Below, piece after piece: positions 34,469 to 44,544 of a DNA stretch of 59,667 bases. Source of the stretch: Avimuribaculum sp964395975 (GTDB lineage: Bacteria > Bacteroidota > Bacteroidia > Bacteroidales > Muribaculaceae). The notes beneath the pieces were generated by a model, which saw nothing but the letters and a program-made list of their open reading frames with translations, did no database searches and had not been told where the DNA came from. The translations under genes and the position numbers were made by a program. The stretch's first letter is position 1; every line of letters begins with the position of its first letter. The DNA lies in assembly GCA_964395975.1 (NCBI GenBank), contig CAYNBZ010000008.1, forward strand, positions 1-59,667, read 5' to 3'.

Positions 34469-36406
34469 ATGCTCAAGATAAAAAGGCTATATTTATTTGT
34501 ACTACAGACATTCTTGCCATTATTTGTAATGACATTTTTTATTTGTCTTTTTATCGTGTTGATGCAGTTCCTGTGGAGGTATATAGATGATCTTGTAGGC
34601 AAGGGGCTTGATGTTGCTGTTATTGGTGAGTTGTTTTTTTATGCGGCGTTGACAATGGTGCCGATGGCGTTGCCTCTGGCTATATTGTTGGCATCGCTGA
34701 TGGCTTTCGGAAATTTGGGCGAACATCTTGAACTGACAGCTATGAAGTCGGCCGGTGTATCGTTGATAAAGGTGATGAGCCCATTGATAATATTCCTTGT
34801 TTTTGTTTCGGTGGGTGCATTTTTCTTCCAAAATGATGTTTTACCTAAGGCGCAAGTGAAAATGTGGAGTTTGTTGTTTTCTATGCGCCAAAAGTCACCT
34901 GAACTCGATATACCCGAAGGTGCCTTTTATGACCAGATAAAAGGCTATAATCTGTATGTAAAGCAAAAGGACAGAAAAACGGGCATGTTATATGGCATGA
35001 CAATATATGATGTGTCGAACGGATACGGATATGCCAATATAATCGTTGCCGACTCAGGCAAAATGAGCATGACAACCGATAAAAAGCATTTGGTGTTGCG
35101 GCTTTTTAGTGGAGAATCTATTGAGGATCTGAAAGACAATCGCACATCAACATCACGTAAAAATACGGGAATGCTTTACCGGAGAGAGTCATTTAAAACC
35201 AAGGAAATATTGATCCCGTTTGATGCCACATTCAATCGGATGGGTGATGAAACGATGAGCAACCAGTATATAGGAAAAAATCTGACGGAATTGAGCAATA
35301 CGATTGATTCGTTAACTGTCAGGGTTGATTCGATAGGAGCCGGCTTGGCTGACAAATTGCGAGATGAACCATTATGTGGTGTTGCTCAACGTAAAATTAC
35401 GTATAAGAATAAAGTCAAGATTGTGGAACCAATACCGCCGGTTACACTTAATCGTGCCATAGATGTGGATTCCATAATTAATTCAATGTCGGTTAACGAT
35501 AAGCGCAATGTGGTGGAAGCGGCAAAAAACAAGGCTGTGAGGTTGAGGCAGGAAATGCAATTTAAAGGCTATGCGCTCGAAGACAATCTTGCCACTATGC
35601 GTAGGCATGAAATAGAATTGCAAAAAAAGTTTACTCTTTCGTTTGCGTGCTTGATATTTTTCTTTATCGGGGCACCGCTTGGTGCAATTATCCGTAAAGG
35701 TGGATTAGGAGTGCCTATTGTGATTTCGGTGTTGCTGTTTATTGTTTATTATATTATCGACAACAGTGGTTATAAATTAGCTCGTGACGGACGATGGGCC
35801 GTTTGGGAGGGAGTATGGTTGAGCAGTGAGGTGCTTTTGCCGTTGGGAATATTCCTTACATATAAGGCGGTGAATGATTCGGCTGTGTTCAATCCTGATG
35901 TATATTTGAATTTCTTTAAGCTTATAACGGGGCAGCGACAGATTCGTCATATACAAATGAAAGACATTGTGATGGATGAAGTTGTATCGAGCGTGGCAAT
36001 AAATAAATTGGAGTGCCTGAAGAATGATTGTGGTAATTTCTTGGCTCGCTATGCCAAACAGCAAAGCTATTTGTCGTATTGGACCCAAGGATATGACAAG
36101 GCTGAAATACATCAATTGTCGCAGGAGATTGAAAACGTAGTGGAATATTTGGAAAATTCCCGTCAAGTGCCTATTATAAATAAATTGATGGATTTCCCTA
36201 TTCTGCGCAATTTGCTTACATATAGTCCGGTTGGCAATAAGAAAGTAGGTATTGTCATCGCCTGCTTGTTGCCGGTTGGGTTGACGGGTTATTTAATAGG
36301 TACTATGCACCAAGATAATCTCAAACGAGAAATTCGGACAACTGTTAAGGTGTGTGACGAATTGATGAGGATGATAAATGATAAAGACGAAAATAATCAA
36401 AATTAA
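34469..36406 (+). CDS. LptF/LptG-family lipopolysaccharide export permease
   Basis: The 645-residue protein belongs to the YjgP/YjgQ family that extracts LPS from the inner membrane with LptB. Membrane segments are near residues 10-35, 50-80 and 98-118, then a periplasmic beta domain (about 120-370) and three more segments (about 385-490). It is longer than the 360-residue enterobacterial proteins: residues about 495-645 add a cytoplasmic extension with one more hydrophobic segment (VGIVIACLLPVGLTGYLIG). This extension is seen in Bacteroidetes homologues as I recall them. It is 3 bp upstream of ribBA. Confidence 0.9.
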   Translation: MLKIKRLYLFVLQTFLPLFVMTFFICLFIVLMQFLWRYIDDLVGKGLDVAVIGELFFYAALTMVPMALPLAILLASLMAFGNLGEHLELTAMKSAGVSLIKVMSPLIIFLVFVSVGAFFFQNDVLPKAQVKMWSLLFSMRQKSPELDIPEGAFYDQIKGYNLYVKQKDRKTGMLYGMTIYDVSNGYGYANIIVADSGKMSMTTDKKHLVLRLFSGESIEDLKDNRTSTSRKNTGMLYRRESFKTKEILIPFDATFNRMGDETMSNQYIGKNLTELSNTIDSLTVRVDSIGAGLADKLRDEPLCGVAQRKITYKNKVKIVEPIPPVTLNRAIDVDSIINSMSVNDKRNVVEAAKNKAVRLRQEMQFKGYALEDNLATMRRHEIELQKKFTLSFACLIFFFIGAPLGAIIRKGGLGVPIVISVLLFIVYYIIDNSGYKLARDGRWAVWEGVWLSSEVLLPLGIFLTYKAVNDSAVFNPDVYLNFFKLITGQRQIRHIQMKDIVMDEVVSSVAINKLECLKNDCGNFLARYAKQQSYLSYWTQGYDKAEIHQLSQEIENVVEYLENSRQVPIINKLMDFPILRNLLTYSPVGNKKVGIVIACLLPVGLTGYLIGTMHQDNLKREIRTTVKVCDELMRMINDKDENNQN

Positions 36407-36409
36407 TAT

Positions 36410-37627
36410 ATGGACGAAAGTATAAAGCTAAACAGCATAGATGAGGCCATTGCCCAAATAAAGGCAGGAGGATTCATAATAGTGGTTGACGATGAAGATC
36501 GTGAAAATGAAGGTGATTTTATAATAGCAGCAGAGAAAATAACTGAAGAAAAAGTGAATTTTATGCTGCGTGAGGGGCGTGGTGTGTTGTGTGCTCCTAT
36601 TACGGCACAACGATGCCAAGAGCTTGACTTAAATATGCAGGTTGCGGACAACACGTCGATGTTGGGTACGCCATTTACGGTTACTGTCGATTTGTTGGAT
36701 GGTTGTACAACAGGGGTTTCGATGCATGACCGTGCTGAAACTATCAAAGCTCTTGCAAATCCGTTGCTAAAGCCAAGCGATTTCGGTCGCCCGGGGCATA
36801 TAAATCCTTTGAGGGCACAAGACCGTGGCGTATTGGTCAGGGCCGGACATACCGAAGCCGCAGTCGATATAACCAAACTTGCAGGTTTATACCCGGCGGC
36901 AGCGTTGATTGAGATAATCAATCCAGATGGAACGATGGCTCGATTGCCGCAATTGAAACAAGTATCGGAAAGATTCAATATACCTATCATTTCGATAAAG
37001 GATTTGATTTCTTATCGTCTGCGTACGGAAACTGTGGTTGAAGAAGGGGAAGAAGTGGATATGCCCACGGAATATGGCCATTTTCGCCTGAAACCTTTTA
37101 GGCAATTGTCTAACGGATTGGAACATATAGCCTTGATTAAGGGGACTTGGGAGGCAGATGAACCTATACTTGTCAGGGTGCATTCTTCGTGCATGACGGG
37201 TGATATTTTTGGCTCCTTGCGTTGTGAATGTGGTGAACAGTTGCATCTTGCAATGAAGGAAGTGGAAGCTGCCGGGAAAGGCGTTGTTCTGTATATGAAT
37301 CAAGAAGGACGCGGAATAGGGTTGATGAACAAGATAAGGGCTTATAAATTGCAAGAAAACGGTTATGACACTGTGGATGCAAACGTTCACTTGGGATTTA
37401 AGCCTGATGAACGTGATTATGGTGTAGGTGCCAATATATTACGTCTGCTCGGTGTGAAAAAGATGCGCTTGCTCACTAATAATCCGGTAAAACGTGTCGG
37501 TCTCGAGTGCTACGGTCTTGAAGTCGTGGAGAATGTCCCTATTGAAATTGAACCGAATAAATATAACCGGTTTTATATGCATACCAAGAAAGCTCGCATG
37601 GGACACACTTTGCATAATGTAGAATAA
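36410..37627 (+). CDS. ribBA: Bifunctional 3,4-dihydroxy-2-butanone-4-phosphate synthase / GTP cyclohydrolase II
   Basis: The 405-residue protein supplies both starting compounds of riboflavin. The RibB part (about 1-205) has VVDDEDRENEGDF, GVLCAPIT and RAGHTEAAVD. The RibA part (about 210-400) has VRVHSSCMTGDIFGSLRCECGEQL, with the zinc Cys residues, and MNQEGRGIGL. Both active sites look intact. It follows the LptF/G-type gene by 3 bp. Confidence 0.96.
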   Translation: MDESIKLNSIDEAIAQIKAGGFIIVVDDEDRENEGDFIIAAEKITEEKVNFMLREGRGVLCAPITAQRCQELDLNMQVADNTSMLGTPFTVTVDLLDGCTTGVSMHDRAETIKALANPLLKPSDFGRPGHINPLRAQDRGVLVRAGHTEAAVDITKLAGLYPAAALIEIINPDGTMARLPQLKQVSERFNIPIISIKDLISYRLRTETVVEEGEEVDMPTEYGHFRLKPFRQLSNGLEHIALIKGTWEADEPILVRVHSSCMTGDIFGSLRCECGEQLHLAMKEVEAAGKGVVLYMNQEGRGIGLMNKIRAYKLQENGYDTVDANVHLGFKPDERDYGVGANILRLLGVKKMRLLTNNPVKRVGLECYGLEVVENVPIEIEPNKYNRFYMHTKKARMGHTLHNVE

Positions 37628-37758
37628 CATTACGACTACCGAAACGACAATATTAAAGGTCGGTGTCTTTTAGTGTCGGCTATAGTATTGTGGCTTTGTC
37701 CATGAGGTGTATCATCTTTTGTGTCGCGCTTTTGGTGTGGCAATTGGAGGATTTTACC

Positions 37759-37766
37759 TAAATTTG
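37759..37766 (+). promoter_or_regulatory. Likely -7 element for priA
   Basis: TAAATTTG lies 21 bp before the priA start. A TTTG at 37731-37734 is 24 bp further up, a little too far for the consensus. The rest of the 160-bp spacer 37628-37787 shows nothing clear. Confidence 0.45.
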
Positions 37767-37787
37767 CTATAAAAATTGGAATAGACT

Positions 37788-40259
37788 ATGCCACAATATG
37801 CCGAGGTTATACTCCCGTTGCCTCTATATAATACTTATACTTATGCCATACCGCCCACAATGGAAGGGCAGGTGAAAATAGGTTGCAGGGTACTTGTACA
37901 GTTTGGACGAAAGAAGTATTACACCGCTATTGTGCGGATGTTGCACAATGTGCCACCCGAAGGGTATGAAGTGAAAGAATTGATGTCATTGCTTGATGAC
38001 AGACCCTTGTTGCGCCATCCGCAAATGAAGTTATGGGAGTGGATTTCGGAATATTATTTGTGTCCGGTGGGTGATGTGTATAAGGCGGCTGTACCTTCGG
38101 GATTGAAAATAGAGAGTGAAACGTATATAAGCGTAAACCCTGATTATGAGGAAATGGAGGGTGCCGAACTGAAAGATCGTGAAAAAATAATTTACGACCT
38201 TGTTTCGTGTCGCGATAGGGTACAACTTGGAGAAATAACCCGTTCCACCGGATTCCGCAATGTAGAGGCAACAGTGAGCCGTATGCTCGAAAAGGAAGCG
38301 ATATTCATCTCGGAAAGGGTTGTCGATACCTATCGACCAAAGACAGAAACCTTTGTTACACTTCCGATAGAGCATGGCGATAGTGATGGGTTGCATCGAC
38401 TTTTTGATGTTGCAGGCAGGGCAAAGAAGCAAGAACAACTGTTGCTTGCTTTTATCGATCTTTCGCATTGGTTGCAAAAGCGTGAACGGCTTGTCGAAGT
38501 GAAAAAATCGGTACTCCTTGCCCGTGCCGATGTCACTCAGGCGGTGCTTGCTGCTGCTGTCAAAAAAGGATTGTTCAAAATATACAAGAAAGAGATAAAC
38601 CGATATGCCCTTTCGGCTGACACACATTCAGATCTTCCCAGACTTACCGATGAACAAAATCATGCTTTGCGTCAGACGCTTGAATTATTCCGCACCAAGC
38701 CCACGGTGTTGTTGCATGGAGTGACATCGAGTGGGAAAACAACGGTGTATATGCACCTTATCGACCTAATGCTTCAGGCAAAGAAGCAAGTGCTTTATCT
38801 TGTCCCTGAAATTGCTCTGACTACGCAACTGACACAACGTATGCACAGGGTATTTGGTAACAGGTTGTTGATTTATCATTCAAAATTCTCTGACAATGAA
38901 CGTGTGGATGTGTGGAAAAAGTTGTTATATAACAATGAACCATGCCTGATTATTGGTGTGCGTTCATCTGTGTTTTTGCCATTTTCGAATCTCGGACTTG
39001 TGATTATTGATGAAGAGCATGACACAAGTTACAAGCAGCAGGAACCAGCCCCGCGCTATAATGGACGCAATGTGGCAATGATGCTTGCAATGATGCACGG
39101 TGCAAAAAGTTTGCTTGGTTCGGCGACACCCGCTGTGGAAACGTATTACAAAGCGAAGACGGGGAAATTCGGACTTGTAGAGATGGCTGTGCGTTATGAG
39201 GGAATAGAAATGCCGCAGGTGGAAGTGATAGATATGAAAGTTGCGCGTAAAAAACACGAGGTGAACGGATTTTTTTCAAATGCCTTACTCTCTGTGTGCC
39301 ATGAGTCACTAAAGGCTGGCGAGCAGGTGATACTATTCCAGAACCGTCGTGGGTATGCCCCTATGGTGACATGCAGGCAGTGTGGATGGATTCCTAAGTG
39401 CGAAAATTGCGACGTGTCGCTCACTTATCACAAGCATGTCGGAAATCTCAGCTGCCACTATTGTGGTTATACGATGTCTTTGCCTGCCATATGTCCGGCT
39501 TGTGGCCAACCTGCGATAGAGATAATAGGATTTGGTACAGAACGTGTGGAAGACAATATTGTTGAGTTGTTCCCCGACAGGAAAATTGCACGGATGGATC
39601 TCGACACAACTCGCAATAAAAACAGTTATGAAAAGATTATCGATGACTTTTCGGCTCACAAGTCTGATATACTTGTCGGCACACAGATGGTTTCGAAGGG
39701 GCTTGATTTTGCCGGAGTTAGTACTGTTGGAATACTTAATGCCGACACAATGATCAATTTCCCCGATTTTCTTTCTCATGAGCGAGCATTTAACATGATG
39801 GAGCAGGTTGCCGGTCGAGCAGGGCGTAAAGGAAAGCAGGGGAAAGTGATGGTGCAGACATACGAACCCGAAAACCCTGTGATACATTTTGTGGCGGCAC
39901 ATGACTACAAAGGTTTTTATGCCGATGAGATAGAGGAGAGAGAACGATATGGTTATCCGCCATTCACAAAAATAATCAATGTATATTTAAAGCATCGTGA
40001 TGATGCTGTGGTGGGAGAGATGGCCGTGCGCATGAGCAACATGATGCGACAAGTGTTTCATCATCGAGTCCTTGGTCCGGAGGCTCCGGCAGTGAAGCGC
40101 ATCCAGAATTGGTATATTCGTCAAATAGTCCTTAAAATGGAGAACACTGCATCGATGGGTAAGGTAAAACAGATATTGCGCCTTATATACGAAAATATGA
40201 TAAAGGTCGACAGTCGCATGAAATCGACACTATTATACTTTGATGTAGATCCTGTATGA
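37788..40259 (+). CDS. priA: Primosomal replication protein N' (helicase)
   Basis: The 823-residue superfamily 2 helicase restarts stalled replication forks. An N-terminal DNA-binding domain (YAEVILPLPLYNTYTYAIP) is followed by Walker A GVTSSGKT, the DEEH box IIDEEHDTSYKQ, and the paired zinc-binding Cys motifs between the two helicase lobes (CRQCGWIPKCENCDV, CHYCG, CPACG). VGTQMVSKGLDF and QVAGRAGRKGKQG are helicase motifs V and VI. Length is slightly above the 730-residue enterobacterial enzyme, mostly between domains. Confidence 0.96.
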   Translation: MPQYAEVILPLPLYNTYTYAIPPTMEGQVKIGCRVLVQFGRKKYYTAIVRMLHNVPPEGYEVKELMSLLDDRPLLRHPQMKLWEWISEYYLCPVGDVYKAAVPSGLKIESETYISVNPDYEEMEGAELKDREKIIYDLVSCRDRVQLGEITRSTGFRNVEATVSRMLEKEAIFISERVVDTYRPKTETFVTLPIEHGDSDGLHRLFDVAGRAKKQEQLLLAFIDLSHWLQKRERLVEVKKSVLLARADVTQAVLAAAVKKGLFKIYKKEINRYALSADTHSDLPRLTDEQNHALRQTLELFRTKPTVLLHGVTSSGKTTVYMHLIDLMLQAKKQVLYLVPEIALTTQLTQRMHRVFGNRLLIYHSKFSDNERVDVWKKLLYNNEPCLIIGVRSSVFLPFSNLGLVIIDEEHDTSYKQQEPAPRYNGRNVAMMLAMMHGAKSLLGSATPAVETYYKAKTGKFGLVEMAVRYEGIEMPQVEVIDMKVARKKHEVNGFFSNALLSVCHESLKAGEQVILFQNRRGYAPMVTCRQCGWIPKCENCDVSLTYHKHVGNLSCHYCGYTMSLPAICPACGQPAIEIIGFGTERVEDNIVELFPDRKIARMDLDTTRNKNSYEKIIDDFSAHKSDILVGTQMVSKGLDFAGVSTVGILNADTMINFPDFLSHERAFNMMEQVAGRAGRKGKQGKVMVQTYEPENPVIHFVAAHDYKGFYADEIEERERYGYPPFTKIINVYLKHRDDAVVGEMAVRMSNMMRQVFHHRVLGPEAPAVKRIQNWYIRQIVLKMENTASMGKVKQILRLIYENMIKVDSRMKSTLLYFDVDPV

Positions 40260-40316
40260 TTTTTTGTGTACCACCTATTTCAAGCGATGATTTCTTAATG
40301 GCATTAAATCGTTTTT

Positions 40317-41327
40317 TTAGTTGTAGAAATTCATGTACCAATCATAGAAGCGTTTGATGCCTTCGTTTACCGATATTTTTGGGTGATAGCCAAAATCATT
40401 TTTAAGATGTGATATGTCGGCATATGTGCAATGAACATCACCCGGCTGCATGTCTTTCATGTGCATGATGGCTTGGCGGCCGGTGACTTGTTCGATGGTA
40501 CGTATGAAATCCATTAACGGCACAGGGTCGGAATGTCCAATGTTGTAAATTTCATGGTGCGTGACCGATGATGTATTTGGGTGTTCCAAAAGGAGCATGA
40601 GACCATCTGTTATGTCGTCTATGTAAGTAAAATCACGTTGCATGTGGCCATGATTGAACACGTCGATTGGCTTACCCTCAAGGACAGAGTGTAAGAATAA
40701 GAATGGAGCCATGTCGGGTCGCCCCCATGGACCGTAAACAGTGAAGAAACGGACACCGGTGGCAGGAATGCCATACAGGTGGCTATATGCGTAGGCCATC
40801 AATTCATCGCTTTTCTTTGTGGCGGCATATAGACTTAACGGCATGTCTGTTCGGTCGGTTTCGGAGTATGGTATATGGTCGTTTAGACCATAGATGCTGC
40901 TTGAACTTGCATAAATAAGATGTTTTACGGGATGATGGCGACAATTCTCCAAAATATTTAAAAAACCAAGCACATTGCTCTCAACGTATGCAAACGGATT
41001 GTTGATAGAATAACGCACGCCCGCTTGTCCCGCAAGATTGATTACGATGTCGAATTTCTCCCTGTCGAAAAGCCTGCTTAAGCCGATTCGGTCGGTCAAG
41101 TCAAGCTTTATGAAACGGTAATTGGGTGTATATATGCTTGTTACAATTGTATCATCATGTATGGCAGCTTGTTGGATACCCGTATCGGCCAACCTAGCAT
41201 ATTTCAGTCCGGTATCGTAATAAGAGTTGATATTGTCTAATCCTACGACACTGTGACCTTTCTGTAACAATGCTTTTACTGTGGCCGCGCCGATGAAACC
41301 GGCTGTTCCGGTAACTAATATATTCAT
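40317..41327 (-). CDS. NAD-dependent nucleotide-sugar epimerase (UDP-glucuronate 4-epimerase-like)
   Basis: The 336-residue short-chain dehydrogenase-like enzyme has the Rossmann motif GTAGFIGAATVKAL, a YSINNPFAYVESNVLG stretch, the catalytic YAATKK, and RFFTVYGPWGRPDMA, which is typical of UDP-glucuronate or UDP-galacturonate 4-epimerases. It is the last gene of the four-gene glycan operon. It may supply the sugar that the upstream GT2 and ArnT-like proteins transfer. The exact sugar is not determined by the sequence. Confidence 0.88.
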   Translation of the reverse strand: MNILVTGTAGFIGAATVKALLQKGHSVVGLDNINSYYDTGLKYARLADTGIQQAAIHDDTIVTSIYTPNYRFIKLDLTDRIGLSRLFDREKFDIVINLAGQAGVRYSINNPFAYVESNVLGFLNILENCRHHPVKHLIYASSSSIYGLNDHIPYSETDRTDMPLSLYAATKKSDELMAYAYSHLYGIPATGVRFFTVYGPWGRPDMAPFLFLHSVLEGKPIDVFNHGHMQRDFTYIDDITDGLMLLLEHPNTSSVTHHEIYNIGHSDPVPLMDFIRTIEQVTGRQAIMHMKDMQPGDVHCTYADISHLKNDFGYHPKISVNEGIKRFYDWYMNFYN

Positions 41328-41962
41328 TCTTTCATGTATTTATTTTCGTTTTTAAGTAAGTAGAGATTTCGGATGTATGCTATTACGCCGAATGATTGTC
41401 CGATGATTAACACCATGTCAGTACGAATAATGCCATAAGTGACGATTGATAGCGATCCGGCAAGGCTGATTATCCAAAACATTTCAGGGAGTTGCGACTC
41501 GCCTTTACGGCGTGAGTACAACCATTGATATACAAACCGCAATGTAAACAGTATTTGTCCTGCCGAGCCGAATAACAATAGCCATAATGGAATCTTTTCA
41601 TTGTGCAAAAAGCGGTCGGCAAATTCTCCTGCATGTCCGGCAACGAAACATATGGCAACGACCGGTGTCAGTAACAATATTGCGTGCAGTAGGCGTGGAA
41701 TATGTTGCCATACACCTTTCATTTTCAAGTTCCACAGGTAGATGTAATATGAAATAAATTGTCCGAGCACAATGGCAAAGTCGCTCCGCAACCAACCGTA
41801 AAGACACAGTAGGTAGGCTCCCGCGAGGCTCAAAATCCAAAATAATGATGGAGAAAGCACACGTCGAGCCTTTTCGGATAATACCCATTGCACTATGACA
41901 CGTGCAGAAAAGAAGCACTGTGCCAAAAATCCAATGGCAAGCGTTAAAATATTATTTTCCAT
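41324..41962 (-). CDS. Membrane protein with two lipid-A-biosynthesis N-terminal (LAB_N) repeats
   Basis: The 212-residue protein has about six membrane segments in two similar halves: one begins TLAIGFLAQCFFSARVIVQW and the other LFGSAGQILFTLRFVYQW, each followed by LFWILSLAG or MFWIISLAG. This is the LAB_N domain found fused to LpxB in some bacteria and as a stand-alone protein beside ArnC/ArnT-like genes. It may help flip or hold a lipid-linked sugar. Its stop overlaps the epimerase start by 4 bp. Confidence 0.82.
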   Translation of the reverse strand: MENNILTLAIGFLAQCFFSARVIVQWVLSEKARRVLSPSLFWILSLAGAYLLCLYGWLRSDFAIVLGQFISYYIYLWNLKMKGVWQHIPRLLHAILLLTPVVAICFVAGHAGEFADRFLHNEKIPLWLLLFGSAGQILFTLRFVYQWLYSRRKGESQLPEMFWIISLAGSLSIVTYGIIRTDMVLIIGQSFGVIAYIRNLYLLKNENKYMKE

Positions 41963-41970
41963 GTGATGGA

Positions 41971-42708
41971 CTATATGTTGATAAAATTGTTACAAGCAAC
42001 ATGATAGTTGATGTAACGCTTTTTCATCCAACGGTAGGCAAAGCAATCGATGAATGGAGATACAAGACGATTCCACAAATGATATTTCGATACTCCGGCA
42101 GTACGTGGAAAGTGACGTACCGGCACTTGCTTTATTTTCCCTTCCTGTAAAAGTATCAATGCGGGTAGGAAACGGTGCATCCCGGTGAAGAATGGTATTC
42201 GTCGTGCCGAGGATGTATGCATCACTTTCAGAGGGCAACCTGTGTCTTGAACGCCGTCATGTGTCATCATCCTGCGGAAGCCGTTGGCTATGCGCGATTG
42301 TAATTTTTTGAATACTGTGTCTTTGCGGTTGGCTCTTATACCCATTACCAATTCGTAATTTTGTATGTCTGGCAACAGTAGGTTGAAATCTTCAGGTGTG
42401 GTTTGCAAATCTGCGTCCATGTATCCCACATAGAGAGATTCGGTTGCATCTATGCCGGCTTTCAATGCTGCACTAAGCCCTCCGTTGTGTTCTAATGATA
42501 AATAGAAAAAGTCGGGATGTCGTCGGCATGTTTCTTTTAAGAATTCCAAACTGCGGTCGGTCGATCCATCGTTGACAAATAGTACACAAGTTTTGTACAT
42601 GGAATGAGGTAGAAATGCACTTAATTGTGTTTCCAATGCATTGATATTTTCATCTTCGTTGTAGATGGGAACAATGATTGTCAATTGATAGTCAGAAGTT
42701 TTGTTCAT
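41971..42708 (-). CDS. Family 2 glycosyltransferase, DPM1/ArnC-like
   Basis: The 245-residue GT-A enzyme has LTIIVPIYNEDENI, VNDGSTDRS, NGGLSAALKAGIDA and the metal-binding MDADLQTTPED, the pattern of polyprenyl-phosphate sugar transferases. No C-terminal membrane pair is seen, unlike GtrB and ArnC; the neighbouring LAB_N protein may supply the membrane part. It probably loads a sugar onto undecaprenyl phosphate for the ArnT-like enzyme. Confidence 0.87.
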   Translation of the reverse strand: MNKTSDYQLTIIVPIYNEDENINALETQLSAFLPHSMYKTCVLFVNDGSTDRSLEFLKETCRRHPDFFYLSLEHNGGLSAALKAGIDATESLYVGYMDADLQTTPEDFNLLLPDIQNYELVMGIRANRKDTVFKKLQSRIANGFRRMMTHDGVQDTGCPLKVMHTSSARRIPFFTGMHRFLPALILLQEGKIKQVPVRHFPRTAGVSKYHLWNRLVSPFIDCFAYRWMKKRYINYHVACNNFINI

Positions 42709-42714
42709 TGTTTT

Positions 42715-44280
42715 TTATAATTCTTGAGAGTCGGCACATACGATTATTGCATATTGACCGATTTCGTAGTTTTCTTGTTCTGGAAAATGTTGCAAGTACT
42801 TTTTATGAAGCATCAATATGCAAGGGTGTTTTGTATCGATAGCCGGTTTTTCATCATTTGGAATAATGTTTACAGGGTGGTTCAAATATACATCCATGTT
42901 TTCGGCTCTATAAATGTGCCATGTACTGAAATTTGAAATGTCGTATTTTTGAGCAATTTCCAAAGCCTTATCACATAGTGCGCCGTATCCTATTTGTGGA
43001 TTAAGTCTTGGTAACGCCCAACCACCTGTGAATACTGCAATGAGTAGTCCCACAGCCATGTTGCGCACTGCCTTGTAAATGCTATTTTGTTTTGCTTTTA
43101 GTAAAATGTACATTGTATGGATACCACATACTGATAAGATTGCAGCAGATATATAGACTATGGCTCCGTTCCTATAAATGGTTATTTCATCTGTTGGCGC
43201 AAAGGCAAGCAAAGGCAAGGCAATGACAAATATTAAGGCAGGCAGGGCAACAGCAGCTTTAAGCCAACCATTTTGCTTTAATTGCGGCAAAGACATGGCT
43301 GCTGCATAGACCATAAAAGGAAATGCCGGCAGAAGGTACACTGCTAATTTTGAACTGATGCACGAAAGCAATATGAAAGTGGATGCACCTGAGGTTATGA
43401 AAAATAATTGTAAATCGCTACGCACGAATCGTGGCCGCAATGAGTAAATGAAAATCCCTATAACGAGTAACGACCAAGGAGCAATGCTGTACCAGATACT
43501 GATAGCGTAGTAATAGAATGGCTCGTTGTGATGGAAAGAATTTACTGCACGGTCTATTGTTTGATGGAAAAGTAAATTGTCAAGATAGCTTTTGCCACCT
43601 TCCGCATAGACAGCGATAAACCACATAAGGCAACAGATGCTGAGCGTTCCCCACGTCTGCCAATTCCAATAATGGAAAAATTGCTTGATACGGCCTTTCA
43701 GTACCAAATATAAAGCAGAGGCGCATAGTGGTATGAGCAGGCCCAACGGTCCCTTTGTGAATATTGCTAAAAACAGATATACAGGGAACAGCCACTTATC
43801 ACGGCGGCTGAAGTTCCCTATGCTTATTTTCCAAAAAGTATGTAATGAAAGAATTATGAACATGCACATTAGCATATCCATGCGTAGGGTAACTGCCAAT
43901 CCTAAAAACAATCCACTTGTAAGCAGCATGATCCATGCCAAAACTCTATTACTTTTGTCCATTTCTTGTTCCACCCAATGATCCATAATGTTGACGATGA
44001 CCAATGCCGGAATTAATGAAATTAATGACAGCAACCACATGTGATGTGTTCCTGTAAGCCATTTGCATAGCATTACGGCCCAGATGTACAAGGGAGGTTT
44101 ATCGGCGTATGGCTCACCGTGATTGGTGAAGGCAAAAAATGTGTGGCTGCGCAGGGCTTCATCGGCAATACTCAGATATCGCAACTCGTTGGATGGCGTA
44201 AAATCACGATATATAAGTATTGGCAACACAGCTATGCACACAACTATGAAGTAAAGGAATTTTTCCTTATCTATTTTCAT
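42715..44280 (-). CDS. ArnT/PMT-like membrane glycosyltransferase (GT83 type)
   Basis: The 521-residue protein has about 11-12 membrane segments. The first loop carries ASDELRYLS-like SNELRYLSIADEAL and GEPYADKPPLYIW, the PMT-family loop with acidic catalytic residues and the YxDKPPLxxW motif. ArnT adds 4-amino-arabinose to lipid A; this homologue could add a sugar to lipid A or another envelope glycan. It is the first gene of the operon, 6 bp upstream of the GT2 gene. The acceptor and sugar are inferred from neighbours only. Confidence 0.87.
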   Translation of the reverse strand: MKIDKEKFLYFIVVCIAVLPILIYRDFTPSNELRYLSIADEALRSHTFFAFTNHGEPYADKPPLYIWAVMLCKWLTGTHHMWLLSLISLIPALVIVNIMDHWVEQEMDKSNRVLAWIMLLTSGLFLGLAVTLRMDMLMCMFIILSLHTFWKISIGNFSRRDKWLFPVYLFLAIFTKGPLGLLIPLCASALYLVLKGRIKQFFHYWNWQTWGTLSICCLMWFIAVYAEGGKSYLDNLLFHQTIDRAVNSFHHNEPFYYYAISIWYSIAPWSLLVIGIFIYSLRPRFVRSDLQLFFITSGASTFILLSCISSKLAVYLLPAFPFMVYAAAMSLPQLKQNGWLKAAVALPALIFVIALPLLAFAPTDEITIYRNGAIVYISAAILSVCGIHTMYILLKAKQNSIYKAVRNMAVGLLIAVFTGGWALPRLNPQIGYGALCDKALEIAQKYDISNFSTWHIYRAENMDVYLNHPVNIIPNDEKPAIDTKHPCILMLHKKYLQHFPEQENYEIGQYAIIVCADSQEL

Positions 44281-44490
44281 CTTTTATGAATATGTTGCAA
44301 GTAAAGTCGTATATATGGATTTGTATAATTTTCGATGTCCCTAATTTAATGAGGCAGTAGTGCAAAAATACAAATTTTGTAACTAATAAGCAAATTCTTT
44401 CTATTCTGAAGCAGAATGTCATGAATGGGGCAAATTTGCGTATTATAGGCATTTGGTTTTTGCAAGCAGGATGCTATGACACATAAAAAT

Positions 44491-44520
44491 TGAGATGGAT
44501 ATCATCACATATCCATCTCA
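44491..44520 (-). terminator. Terminator after pgk
   Basis: A perfect 12-bp stem (tgagatggatat at 44491-44502 with its complement at 44509-44520) has a 6-nt loop and a T-run on the minus strand. The rest of 44281-44490 shows no gene. Confidence 0.85.
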
Positions 44521-44544
44521 TATAATAGTCGATATGAAAATTTG

